Below are positions 51,180 through 59,813 of a stretch of DNA of 64,000 nt, piece by piece. The DNA lies in contig CAKVEC010000004.1 of the NCBI GenBank assembly GCA_934728255.1, positions 1-64,000 of the forward strand, in the 5' to 3' direction. The position numbers and the translations under genes were made by a program. The first letter of the stretch is position 1; each line of letters begins with the position of its first letter. The notes under the pieces are model-generated. The model saw nothing but the letters and a program-made list of their open reading frames with translations, had not been told where the DNA came from and ran no database searches. Source of the DNA: an uncultured Bacteroidales bacterium (GTDB taxonomy: Bacteria > Bacteroidota > Bacteroidia > Bacteroidales > Paludibacteraceae).

Positions 51180-53174
51180 TCAAAACGGCTCGGCGTAGGT
51201 GCATCCCTCGCGCCAGCGGGAGCAGCCGTAGCGGGTATTACCGCGGATGACAACGCCCTGCCGGCAGACCGGGCAGAGCATACCCGCTTTGTTGGCTTTC
51301 ACTTCGCGCACCACATCGGCAGTCATAGTCTTGAGTTCGTCCAAGAACTGCTGCGCCGTATATTCACCGCGCTCTATCTCGCGCAGTTTCTTCTCCCAAC
51401 GTCCCGTCAGTTCCGCCGACTTCAGCAGCGGCGAAATGATCGTATGTATCAGGTCGATTCCCAGCGGTGTAGCACGAATGGATTTGCCCTGTTTGACAAT
51501 ATATTTTCGTTGGTAAAGTTTCTCTATGATTGCCGCGCGAGTGGACGGTCGCCCGATGCCGTTCTCTTTCATAGCATCGCGCAGTTCCTCATTATCCACC
51601 GTCTTACCCGCCGTCTCCATTGCCCGCAGAAGCGTTGCTTCGGTGTAGTACTTTGGCGGTGTGGTGGTTTTCTCCTGCAGTTGCGGTATATGCTCCCCGC
51701 TCTCTCCCTTTACAAAAGCAGGCAGGGTCTTGTTTTCAGAAGAAGCATCGTCTCCGTCCGTGCTTTCAGTTCCCTCCTGCGCAGGGGTAGCGTTTTGGTC
51801 TTTCTGATAGATCTCCCTCCATCCCGGTTTGAGTATCTGCCTACCGGTTACCTTAAAAACCACCTTTTTAAGGTCGTCATTCTCTGCAATTCCCGTGCGG
51901 GGCACTTCAGCCAGCACGGTCGTGTTGCTCACCTCGCAATCGGGATAGAAAACACCGATAAAACGCAATGCCACCAGATCGAACACCTTGCGCTCATCGG
52001 CAGTCAGTGCATCGGGGCGCTGACCGGTCGGGATAATCGCATGGTGGTCGGTAACTTTCTTGTTATCAAATACTTTTTTTGATTTCGGCAATGAACCTGC
52101 ACCTTTCTTGCCGTCGGCTTTCAAGCCGAGCAAAGGCGTTGCTTGCGGATAAAAATCCTTGATGCCCGCCAGTGTGGCGGGTATCTTCGGATAGATGTCA
52201 TCGCTCAGATAAGTGGTATCCACACGCGGATAAGTGGTGATTCGCTTCTCGTAGAGCGACTGAATGAGTTTCAGTGTCTGGTCGGCAGAAAACGCATATT
52301 TCTTGTTGCACTCCACCTGCAGGCTTGTCAGGTCGAACAATTTGGGAGCCGACTCAATTCCTTTCTTTTTCTCGACCGATATAATCGTCAGCGGATTATT
52401 TTTGATGGAATCCACCAATGCCTGCCCCTGATCAAGAGTGGTAATGGCGTATTCGTCCTCCTCAGCGGGCAGTTGCGCAGAAAAAAGAGTGTTGCGATAG
52501 GTGGTCTTCAGTTCCCAATAGGTCTTCGGCACGAAGTTCTCTATCTCGGCTTGCCGCTTGACCACCAAAGCCAGTGTGGGTGTCTGCACACGCCCTATAG
52601 ACAGCACCTGTCTGTCCTTCCCCACTCCTTTCGCATAACGAATAGTATAAGCACGCGTGGCATTCATACCGAGCAGCCAGTCCCCGATAGCGCGCATCAG
52701 CCCCGCCTCGTAGAGGTGCTGGTATTCCGACTGGTCTTTCAGTTTTTTGAACCCCTCGGCAATTGCCTCTTCGGTCAGCGAACTGACCCACAGACGCTTC
52801 ACGGGGATCTTACAACCCGCTTTCTGATACACCCATCGTTGTATCAGTTCCCCCTCCTGCCCGGCATCACCACAATTGATAACCTCGTCGGCTTGGGCAA
52901 TCAGCGATTTTATAACGTCGAATTGTTTGTGTACTCCTTCATCGCCGTTCACTTTGATACTGAAACGCGGCGGAATCATCGGGAGCGAACTGAGGTTCCA
53001 GTTCTTCCATTGGTCAGTATATTCCTGCGGGTCAAGCAGCGCACAAAGATGTCCGAAAGTCCATGTAACACAATAGCCGTTCCCTTCGAAATAGCCGTTC
53101 CTGCGTTGGTTTGCCCCCAGCACCTTCGCTATATATTGCCCCACCGAGGGCTTCTCCGCTACACAAACGATCAT
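51180..53174 (-). CDS. topB: DNA topoisomerase III (type IA)
   Basis: 664 residues. TOPRIM start CVAEKPSVGQYIAKVLGAN; acidic motif NCGDAGQEGELIQRW, where the usual DPDREGE reads DAGQEGE (first Asp and Glu kept, second Asp replaced by Gly). Catalytic Tyr near residue 317 in ITTYPRVDT. C-terminal single zinc finger CPVCRQGVVIRGNTRYGC followed by a fourth Cys in REGC. Relaxes and decatenates DNA. This TOPRIM variant is one I associate with Bacteroidetes TopB rather than a defect, from memory. Confidence 0.94.
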   Translation of the reverse strand: MIVCVAEKPSVGQYIAKVLGANQRRNGYFEGNGYCVTWTFGHLCALLDPQEYTDQWKNWNLSSLPMIPPRFSIKVNGDEGVHKQFDVIKSLIAQADEVINCGDAGQEGELIQRWVYQKAGCKIPVKRLWVSSLTEEAIAEGFKKLKDQSEYQHLYEAGLMRAIGDWLLGMNATRAYTIRYAKGVGKDRQVLSIGRVQTPTLALVVKRQAEIENFVPKTYWELKTTYRNTLFSAQLPAEEDEYAITTLDQGQALVDSIKNNPLTIISVEKKKGIESAPKLFDLTSLQVECNKKYAFSADQTLKLIQSLYEKRITTYPRVDTTYLSDDIYPKIPATLAGIKDFYPQATPLLGLKADGKKGAGSLPKSKKVFDNKKVTDHHAIIPTGQRPDALTADERKVFDLVALRFIGVFYPDCEVSNTTVLAEVPRTGIAENDDLKKVVFKVTGRQILKPGWREIYQKDQNATPAQEGTESTDGDDASSENKTLPAFVKGESGEHIPQLQEKTTTPPKYYTEATLLRAMETAGKTVDNEELRDAMKENGIGRPSTRAAIIEKLYQRKYIVKQGKSIRATPLGIDLIHTIISPLLKSAELTGRWEKKLREIERGEYTAQQFLDELKTMTADVVREVKANKAGMLCPVCRQGVVIRGNTRYGCSRWREGCTYAEPF

Positions 53175-53192
53175 AATTTTTGAATAATAAGA

Positions 53193-53225
53193 ACCTTAAG
53201 GACTTTAAGGTCTTTAAGGTCTTTA
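53193..53225. repeat. TTAAGGWC-type tandem repeat
   Basis: CCTTAAGGAC, TTTAAGGTC, TTTAAGGTC, TTTATT between topB and the second Wzc-like gene; the last unit supplies its TAA stop. Confidence 0.8.
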
Positions 53226-55544
53226 TTTTGGGGTGTTGCCGTAACCATACCCGTAACCATAACCGTAACCATAACCCGCTTTGGCGTTCTTTACGCCGTT
53301 AAATACACAGGCTATGTTCTTCAATCGTTTCTGTTCGGCTACCTGGTTAATAAAATCGGTCATCTCACGCGGTGTATAGTTGGCGCGGCTCACAAACAGC
53401 GTCATATCTGATATGCGGTCGAGCAGGAACGTATCGCTCACCATCGCCACCGGTGCCGTATCCACAATGATATAATCGTATCGCTTGCGCAATTCGGCAA
53501 AAAGCATATCCAAACGCTCTGTCTGTAGCAATTCGGCGGGGTTGGGCGGTATCACCCCCGCCGGGATGATGTCCAATTTCTTATGTGCCGGCGAATGCTG
53601 TATAGTGTCATCTACCGTAAATGAATCATCCGCCAAATAACTTGTCAGACATCCCTTATCGGTCAATTCAAAATATTTGGCCAACATCGGCTTGCGTATA
53701 TCCAAGCCCACCAACACCACTTTCTTATCTAACAATGCCAGCGACAAGGCTATGTTGGTAGCAATATACGATTTGCCCTCACCGTTGATACACGATGTAA
53801 CCAGTATCACCGGGTGTTGCACATCGGCGGGCAAGATAAAGCGCAGATTGGTACGCAACAGGCGGAACAACTCTGCTGAAATGGTTGATTCACCCTCATT
53901 GATGGCAATATGTTTTCCGCGAGAGTTTTCCACTATTTGCCCTGCAAAAGCCGTATGCACCAGACTCTCATACTCTTTAGCATCACCGAGTTTGTCATTG
54001 AACAAACTCCATATATACAATATACCGGCAGGAATACCCAAGCCAAGAATGATACATACCAGTAGCACCAACTTTCGCTTAGGCTGCGCACTACCCGTAT
54101 CCACTTTCGGTACATCAATAATTTTGGCAGGCGTTGCCGTCGCGGCAAGCATCAGCGCATTCTCTTCGCGTTTCTGATAAAGGAACAGATATATTTCTTC
54201 TTTCAGTTCCTGCTGCCGTTTGATCTGTACGTACTGCCGCTCTTGGTTAGGCACTGATTTGATACGGGCGTTGAACCGGCTGTCCCGTTGGCGCAATCCG
54301 TCACGGGTAATGGTCAGGCTCTCGCGCACCGAAGCGATACTGGCAATGATATTCTGCCGCATACTGATCAACTGATCGTTGAGTTGCTCCACCACCGGGT
54401 TATTGTCGGTAGCCGTACGTAGCACGCGCATACGCTGAAGCAGCAGTGTGTTGTATTCCCCGATAAAAGAGGTCAGAGAAACATCGGTAATACCTATATT
54501 GGCAGGTATCAAACTGAAACGTTTTGTGTCGTCTTTCAAAAAATCTTCAATGTAGTTCACCAGATTGAGTTGCGTCTCCACATTGGCAAGTTCTTTCTGC
54601 TCATCGCTGTTGGCTTGCAGGAATATCTTTGCCTCTTCCGACAGATCGGTCAGGTTGTTCTTCGTCTTGTATGCCGCCACCGCATCTTCCGCATCGCTCA
54701 ACTCGCGAGAGATAACAGCCAGTCGCTCATCAATAAACGCCGCCGTATTGGTCGCTATAATGTTCTTGTCAACCACCGTATTGAGATTATACTGTTCGAT
54801 AATCTTGTTGAGCAGTGCTACATCGCGCCCTGGTATATCAGATGTAGTGGTCAGATTGATGATATTCGATTCTTTTTTCTCCAATGCGATGCTGACCGCC
54901 GCCCTATACTGATCCACTACAGCCGGTTTCGGAGTACACATAGTGCGATATTCCACCCGATCCTCTTGTATAGGTCGGTTTTGCGTAATGCGTATCGTGC
55001 CGACACAAGTCTCTATCGGCTCTTTCAGGTCTGCCACCCGGGTGGTTGACCCATGCCATCTTCCTTGTCTCACCTTGATCTTATACCCGTTGTCCAGCAC
55101 CTTGATACTCACCCTGTAACTGCCGCGTTTCTTAGCCTTCTTGGTTATCTCTACGGGTTCAACGGTAAAAGTATGATTCGGATACTCGCCTATCCAGCGC
55201 ATTCCGTCTTTCACGTAATAGGTATTCCACAGATCCAAGGCATCCAAAGCCTGGTGCATCAGGTCGCGCGACTGAAGCACCACCACCTCGTCGCTCGCCG
55301 CACCATTATTGCCCAGCCCCAGCATACTAAGCGATTCCAACTGCCCTGACAAACTCTCATCGCCTTTCTGCCGAAGCATAATTGCCCCCTGCGTGGTCAG
55401 TTTGGGCGTAGTGCGCACAATATAAAGTACGCCAAAAGCGCAGCACAATGCCACCCCTATTACAAACCACCACCAATGCGCCAGCACATCACGGCAAATC
55501 TTACGGACATCTATTTCGTTATTGTTATTTGTATCTTGCGCCAT
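53223..55544 (-). CDS. Wzc-like tyrosine autokinase (second copy)
   Basis: 773 residues. TM1 about 20-40 (WWWFVIGVALCCAFGVLYIV), Wzz domain, periplasmic coiled coils, TM2 about 475-500 (LVLLVCIILGLGIPAGILYI). BY-kinase domain: Walker A TSCINGEGKS (about 582-591), Walker A' VVLVGLDIRKP, Walker B YDYIIVDTAP. The tail GYGYGYGYGYGYG ends the protein. Shorter than the first copy and lacking its Asn/Tyr-rich N-terminal extension. 21 bp after its own Wza-like gene, so this is an independent export module. topB follows in the same direction. Confidence 0.93.
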   Translation of the reverse strand: MAQDTNNNNEIDVRKICRDVLAHWWWFVIGVALCCAFGVLYIVRTTPKLTTQGAIMLRQKGDESLSGQLESLSMLGLGNNGAASDEVVVLQSRDLMHQALDALDLWNTYYVKDGMRWIGEYPNHTFTVEPVEITKKAKKRGSYRVSIKVLDNGYKIKVRQGRWHGSTTRVADLKEPIETCVGTIRITQNRPIQEDRVEYRTMCTPKPAVVDQYRAAVSIALEKKESNIINLTTTSDIPGRDVALLNKIIEQYNLNTVVDKNIIATNTAAFIDERLAVISRELSDAEDAVAAYKTKNNLTDLSEEAKIFLQANSDEQKELANVETQLNLVNYIEDFLKDDTKRFSLIPANIGITDVSLTSFIGEYNTLLLQRMRVLRTATDNNPVVEQLNDQLISMRQNIIASIASVRESLTITRDGLRQRDSRFNARIKSVPNQERQYVQIKRQQELKEEIYLFLYQKREENALMLAATATPAKIIDVPKVDTGSAQPKRKLVLLVCIILGLGIPAGILYIWSLFNDKLGDAKEYESLVHTAFAGQIVENSRGKHIAINEGESTISAELFRLLRTNLRFILPADVQHPVILVTSCINGEGKSYIATNIALSLALLDKKVVLVGLDIRKPMLAKYFELTDKGCLTSYLADDSFTVDDTIQHSPAHKKLDIIPAGVIPPNPAELLQTERLDMLFAELRKRYDYIIVDTAPVAMVSDTFLLDRISDMTLFVSRANYTPREMTDFINQVAEQKRLKNIACVFNGVKNAKAGYGYGYGYGYGYGNTPK

Positions 55545-55565
55545 AACTCAATTCCTAATTCCTAA

Positions 55566-56363
55566 TTATTTTGCGGTATTCACCACCGTAACTATCACCG
55601 TTGCTGCACTCGCAACCGTACTTACCATACTCAGCCACAAACCGATATTCTGACTGCTGACTGCACGCACCTTATTAGGCGAGACATAGATCACATCGTT
55701 CTGTTGCAAATAATAGTATGGAGACGTAAAAAGTTCGTCCGAGTTCAGGTTCAGACGATGAAATTCCAACTTACCATTGGTTTCACGTGTAATCAATATA
55801 TTATCCCGCTTGCCGTAGATTGACAGGTCTCCGGCGGCTCCAAGCGCATCCAAAAGAGTCATACGTCCGTTGGGCATTGTATATTGCCCTGGTCTATTCA
55901 CCTCGCCCATCACCGTTACTTTCGCATTGATCAATTGTACAATCACCATCGGGTTTACAATCTGTGTCGAGAGTTTTTCCTCTAAGAGATTCACCACCTC
56001 GGTCGTTTTCAACCCGAGTACGGAAATCTTGCCCAATACGGGAAATTCTATTTTGCCATCCGCACCCACGGTATAGTATTGCAAACTGGGTGTAGTGGTC
56101 AACTGGCTGCTGCCCGGATTGGCAAAAACAACGGTCGGCAGGTTGTAAGGCACTACCGCCTCCTGATCAAGTGCGGAAACGGTAATAGAAAGCGCATCAC
56201 CCGCCTTGATAATCGGGTCAATCTGTGCCTCAAACACTTTGTTTACGCTATCTGCCGTCGCGGTATCCACCTCGCGAAAATAGGTCATCTGCTTTTGAGT
56301 AACACAACTGCTGAATGCTACCGCCGCCAATACAAACGGCAACAATTGGGATATTTTTCTCAT
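55566..56363 (-). CDS. Wza-like polysaccharide export lipoprotein (third copy)
   Basis: 265 residues. Signal MRKISQLLPFVLAAVAFSSC with lipobox FSSC. Poly_export domain DPIIKAGDALSITVSAL, SLBB-type segment VTVMGEVNRPGQYTMPNGRM, TLLDALGAAGDLSIYGKRDN, and a hydrophobic C-terminus LSMVSTVASAATVIVTVVNT. Partner of the following Wzc-like kinase. Confidence 0.9.
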   Translation of the reverse strand: MRKISQLLPFVLAAVAFSSCVTQKQMTYFREVDTATADSVNKVFEAQIDPIIKAGDALSITVSALDQEAVVPYNLPTVVFANPGSSQLTTTPSLQYYTVGADGKIEFPVLGKISVLGLKTTEVVNLLEEKLSTQIVNPMVIVQLINAKVTVMGEVNRPGQYTMPNGRMTLLDALGAAGDLSIYGKRDNILITRETNGKLEFHRLNLNSDELFTSPYYYLQQNDVIYVSPNKVRAVSSQNIGLWLSMVSTVASAATVIVTVVNTAK

Positions 56364-56408
56364 GAAAATGCGTTGGAGTTGAAAATGTCGTAATTAGTTA
56401 AAAGTGCG

Positions 56409-56439
56409 CAAAGTTACAACATTTTTCTGACATAAGCAA
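56409..56439 (-). promoter_or_regulatory. Bacteroidales-type promoter of the second export module
   Basis: Minus strand TTG (56439-56437), 20 nt, TAACTTTG (56416-56409). Confidence 0.75.
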
Positions 56440-56472
56440 CCCAAATACACAATTCCGCCCAAATAGTCCACC

Positions 56473-56566
56473 CTATATGCAATATACAGAATATTCAATC
56501 TGCCTGCCTCATAATACCGATTACGTAGAAAAGACGTAGAAAGGACGTAGAAAGGACGTAGAAAAA
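56473..56566 (-). repeat. Composite dispersed repeat, copy C (inverted)
   Basis: On the minus strand: four TTTCTACGTCC-type units, TACGTAATCGGTATTATGAG, then an AT-rich tail with ATATTGCATAT. Between the divergent export module and rplS; the 56567-56689 remainder shows nothing else. Confidence 0.8.
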
Positions 56567-56689
56567 ATTTGAGGTTACTATATGGATAAGCCGACTTTTT
56601 ATGCAATATATGCATTAATTTTTCTGCATACTGTGCATAGCAACAAGCAAAGTCGCATATAAAAAAACAGCAATGAAAATAGGACGACA

Positions 56690-56721
56690 TTTGGCAGTTC
56701 CGTTTTTTTGTCGTAACTTTG
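56690..56721 (+). promoter_or_regulatory. Bacteroidales-type promoter of rplS
   Basis: TTTG (56690-56693), 20 nt, TAACTTTG (56714-56721). Confidence 0.85.
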
Positions 56722-56732
56722 CAGCCGATTTT

Positions 56733-56825
56733 GCACAGAGTCTCTGGCGATTGAAGTAGGAGACTGCCGAACAGGATGCAAATCCGCAAACAGGCAGACA
56801 CCGAATAGTAGTGCATACTCTGTGC
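56733..56825 (+). ncRNA. Structured leader of rplS, candidate ribosomal-protein leader
   Basis: A 9-bp closing stem GCACAGAGT (56733-56741) / ACTCTGTGC (56817-56825) begins about 5 nt after the expected transcription start and encloses a second stem CTGCC (56764-56768) / GGCAG (56793-56797) with an inner GGAT/ATCC hairpin. An alternative AGTCTC/GAGACT pairing (56739-56744 with 56760-56765) competes with the outer stem. Such a leader could bind L19. The pairings are seen; the regulatory role is inference. Confidence 0.45.
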
Positions 56826-56850
56826 CGTAACCATTTAATTATCAAACGAA

Positions 56851-57204
56851 ATGGATTTGATTAAGATTGCCGAACAGGCATTCGCCGGTGAGAAAAAAGA
56901 GTTTCCGGCATTCAAAGCCGGTGACCAAATCACCGTGGCTTATCGTATTAAAGAGGGTAACAAGGAGCGTATCCAGGAGTTCCGTGGCGATGTAATCGCT
57001 ATCCACGGCAGCGAAGACAAAAAACGCTTCACCGTTCGCAAGATGTCGGGCAACGTAGGTGTAGAGCGTATCTTCCCTATGGACAGCCCTTTCATTGAGA
57101 GCATCGTTATCAACAAGTACGGTAAGGTTCGTCGCTCGAAGATCTACTACCTCCGCAACCTTACAGGTAAGAAGGCTCGTATTCAAGAACGCCGAGTTAA
57201 GTAA
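56851..57204 (+). CDS. rplS: 50S ribosomal protein L19
   Basis: 117 residues. The FKAGDQITVAYRIKEGNKER ... FRGDVIAIHG ... FTVRKMSGNVGVERIFPMDS and KARIQERRVK segments are the L19 signature. Located at the 30S-50S interface. Terminator directly downstream. Confidence 0.98.
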   Translation: MDLIKIAEQAFAGEKKEFPAFKAGDQITVAYRIKEGNKERIQEFRGDVIAIHGSEDKKRFTVRKMSGNVGVERIFPMDSPFIESIVINKYGKVRRSKIYYLRNLTGKKARIQERRVK

Positions 57205-57212
57205 GAAAAAGA

Positions 57213-57239
57213 AAGAGCCGCAAGGCTCTTTTCTTTTTT
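57213..57239 (+). terminator. Rho-independent terminator of rplS
   Basis: AAGAGCC (57213-57219), GCAA tetraloop, GGCTCTT, then TTCTTTTTT. Confidence 0.9.
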
Positions 57240-57334
57240 ATATGGGGCAGCGAACCAGACTTTCCCCGACGCCCTAATCCCGACTCCCCCCCCTCAAAGA
57301 GGGGGCTTACAGAACGGAAAAAACGGCTACGCAT

Positions 57335-57363
57335 ATTAATTGTTAATTCTTAATTGTTAATTG
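57335..57363. repeat. ATTAACAATT-type tandem repeat
   Basis: ATTAATTGTTAATTC, TTAATTGTTAATTG immediately upstream of the uvrB TTG start. A pyrimidine/purine CCCCCCTC/GAGGGGG hairpin lies at about 57285-57306. Confidence 0.6.
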
Positions 57364-57367
57364 AACT

Positions 57368-59383
57368 TTGTTTCAGTTAGAGAGTGCATATAAGCCTACA
57401 GGCGATCAGCCGCAAGCCATCGAATCGCTGGTGAGCGGTGTGCGTGCGGGGGCACCCGCACAGGTGTTGCTCGGTGTTACGGGCAGCGGTAAGACCTTTA
57501 CCGTGGCGAATGTCATTCAGCAACTCAACCGCCCGACGCTCATCATGAGCCACAACAAAACCCTTGCGGCACAGTTGTACTCGGAGATGAAAGCCTTCTT
57601 CCCGCACAACGCCGTGGAGTATTTTGTTTCCTACTACGACTACTACCAGCCCGAGGCATACATCCCCTCTACTGACACCTATATAGACAAGGACCTGAGT
57701 ATCAACGAGGAGATCGACCGCCTGCGTCTGTCCGCCGTGGCAGCCCTGTTGAGTGGGCGAAAAGATGTGATTGTCGTCTCGTCGGTCAGTTGTATCTATG
57801 GTCTTGGCTCTCCGCAAGATTTTACGCAGAACTGCATCTCGCTCCGCCGCGGGGAGATACTGCCGATGGATACGTTCCTCAAGCAACTGGTGGCGGCACA
57901 GTATATCCGCAACGATATTGAATTAGCCCGCGGGCGTTTCCGTGTCAAAGGCGACACGGTGGATATAGCCCTTGCGTATGCCGATTATATCGTGCGCATC
58001 GAGTTCTTCGGCAACGAGGTGGATGCCATCTCAACGGTTGACCCTGTGAACAATAGTCTATTAGAGGAGTTCGACCACTACAACATCTCGCCCGCCACCA
58101 TCTTCTGCACCAGCAAAGAGCATATCGAGGCGGCGATGGCGCAAATCAAACTGGATCTGGCAAACCAAGTGAACTATTTCCAAGAGATAGGTGAACCGCT
58201 CTATGCCAAGCGTATTGAGGAGCGTGTGAAATACGATCTGGAGATGATACAGGAACTCGGCTACTGCTCGGGTGTAGAGAACTACAGCCGTTATTTCGAC
58301 GGGCGCGAAGCGGGCAGTCCGCCGTATTGCCTGCTGGACTATTTCCCGAAAGATATGCTGCTTGTGATCGACGAAAGCCACGTTACCGTACCGCAGATAC
58401 GAGGTATGTACGGCGGCGACAAGTCGCGCAAGGACAACTTGGTAAACTACGGTTTCCGCCTGCCTGCCGCCCGCGACAACCGACCGCTCACCTTTGACGA
58501 GTTCGAAGCCAAGACCGGACAGACCATATACGTCTCCGCCACCCCCGACGAGTACGAGTTGCAGCGTTCCGAAGGCGTGGTCATCGACCAGGTCATCCGT
58601 CCCACGGGCTTGCTTGACCCCGAGATAGAAGTGCGCCCGACAGAGCACCAGGTGGACGACCTGATGGAAGAGATACAGCAGCGCATCAAAAGGGACGAGC
58701 GCATACTGGTAACGACGCTCACCAAGCGTATGGCAGAGGAGCTGGACGATTACCTGCGCCGCTACGGCATCCGCTCCGCCTATATCCATTCGGACATCGA
58801 TACCATCGAGCGGGTGAAGATAATGGAAGACCTGCGCAAAGGGCTGTACGATGTGCTGGTGGGCGTAAACCTGCTGCGCGAGGGACTCGATCTGCCCGAG
58901 GTGAGCCTGGTAGCAATACTTGATGCCGACAAGCAGGGCTTCCTGCGAGACAAGCGCAGCCTGACGCAGACGGTGGGGCGTGCCGCCCGCAACGTGAACG
59001 GCAAGGCTATTATGTACGGCGATACGATTACGGGGGCTATGCAGGCAACCATAGACGAGACCAACCGCCGCCGGCGTATCCAAATGGCATACAACGAGGC
59101 ACACCATATCACGCCTACGGCAATAAAGAAAGAAATCAACACCTCGGCATTGGCATCGCTCTACAAAGACCCCGAAGCAGAGAAAGAGCGGGTAGAAAAG
59201 GCGATACGCGAGTCGTGGAAGACGGCAGACTGGCAGAAAATGGACAAGAAAGCCCTCACGAAAGCCATCGAGCAGAAACGCCGTGCGATGCTTGCCGCCG
59301 CCAAAGACCTTGATTTTGACAACGCCGCCCGTCTCCGCGACGAGATGCTGGCTATGGAGAACCGTCTGGACGCCATCGGATAG
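57368..59383 (+). CDS. uvrB: Excinuclease ABC subunit B
   Basis: 671 residues. The start is a TTG at 57368: an in-frame TGA lies two codons upstream, and the conserved N-terminus (FQLESAYKPTGDQPQAIESL) begins at once. Walker A LLGVTGSGKT, beta-hairpin FVSYYDYYQPEAY with its conserved tyrosines, DEAD-like DESH (LLVIDESHVTVPQIRGMY), helicase motifs V-VI (GVNLLREGLDLPE, QTVGRAARN). C-terminal UVR domain binding UvrC (DNAARLRDEM). Damage verification in nucleotide excision repair. Ends with TAG. Confidence 0.97.
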   Translation: MFQLESAYKPTGDQPQAIESLVSGVRAGAPAQVLLGVTGSGKTFTVANVIQQLNRPTLIMSHNKTLAAQLYSEMKAFFPHNAVEYFVSYYDYYQPEAYIPSTDTYIDKDLSINEEIDRLRLSAVAALLSGRKDVIVVSSVSCIYGLGSPQDFTQNCISLRRGEILPMDTFLKQLVAAQYIRNDIELARGRFRVKGDTVDIALAYADYIVRIEFFGNEVDAISTVDPVNNSLLEEFDHYNISPATIFCTSKEHIEAAMAQIKLDLANQVNYFQEIGEPLYAKRIEERVKYDLEMIQELGYCSGVENYSRYFDGREAGSPPYCLLDYFPKDMLLVIDESHVTVPQIRGMYGGDKSRKDNLVNYGFRLPAARDNRPLTFDEFEAKTGQTIYVSATPDEYELQRSEGVVIDQVIRPTGLLDPEIEVRPTEHQVDDLMEEIQQRIKRDERILVTTLTKRMAEELDDYLRRYGIRSAYIHSDIDTIERVKIMEDLRKGLYDVLVGVNLLREGLDLPEVSLVAILDADKQGFLRDKRSLTQTVGRAARNVNGKAIMYGDTITGAMQATIDETNRRRRIQMAYNEAHHITPTAIKKEINTSALASLYKDPEAEKERVEKAIRESWKTADWQKMDKKALTKAIEQKRRAMLAAAKDLDFDNAARLRDEMLAMENRLDAIG

Positions 59384-59423
59384 TTTGTTAGGTATCCGTA
59401 CCAAGCACTGCTGACTATAACAA

Positions 59424-59458
59424 AAAAATCCTGTTTGAATAATTCAAACAGGATTTTT
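59424..59458. terminator. Bidirectional terminator between uvrB and the ferredoxin gene
   Basis: Near-perfect 17-bp palindrome AAAAATCCTGTTTGAAT / ATTCAAACAGGATTTTT with A/T-runs at both ends, placed between convergent genes. Confidence 0.9.
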
Positions 59459-59481
59459 CGTATGAGCCTTTTGCTCTTTGC

Positions 59482-59646
59482 TTATTTCGAGATAGCACCG
59501 CTCGGGCAAACATCTGCGCAGGTACCGCACTCGGTGCAGATATCCGGATCAATCGAATAGTGTTCGCCTTCAGAGATTGCGCCCATAGGGCATTCATCTT
59601 TACATGTACCGCATGCAATGCAGTCGTCAGAAATTACGTAAGCCAT
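59482..59646 (-). CDS. 2[4Fe-4S] ferredoxin
   Basis: 54 residues from the ATG at 59646. Two CxxCxxCxxxCP clusters: CIACGTCKDECP and CTECGTCADVCP. Low-potential electron carrier in the cytoplasm. The longer in-frame ORF has no start with a signal or family match; the promoter at 59745-59775 supports the short form with a leader of about 95 nt. Confidence 0.95.
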   Translation of the reverse strand: MAYVISDDCIACGTCKDECPMGAISEGEHYSIDPDICTECGTCADVCPSGAISK

Positions 59647-59744
59647 AATTGTATTTAAGTTATATGAGTTTATAAAGTTATTCTTTCGCACAGCCTTTGC
59701 CGTCTCTTTTGCAAACCGGAGTTGGCAAAAACCGAATTGCGGTG

Positions 59745-59775
59745 CAAAGGTACGACAAAAAAACCAATATACCAA
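59745..59775 (-). promoter_or_regulatory. Bacteroidales-type promoter of the ferredoxin gene
   Basis: Minus strand TTG (59775-59773), 20 nt, TACCTTTG (59752-59745). Confidence 0.78.
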
Positions 59776-59813
59776 GAAATAGGGATATATTTTTGCAGAA
59801 AATGCGTTTTACG

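Noticed and set aside
57285..57306. C-rich/G-rich hairpin upstream of uvrB considered as a terminator
   Set aside because: The rplS terminator is already at 57213-57239, and no T-run follows this hairpin.
58061..59404. 447-codon open frame on the minus strand
   Set aside because: Antisense shadow of uvrB; valine/histidine-rich nonsense typical of shadow frames.
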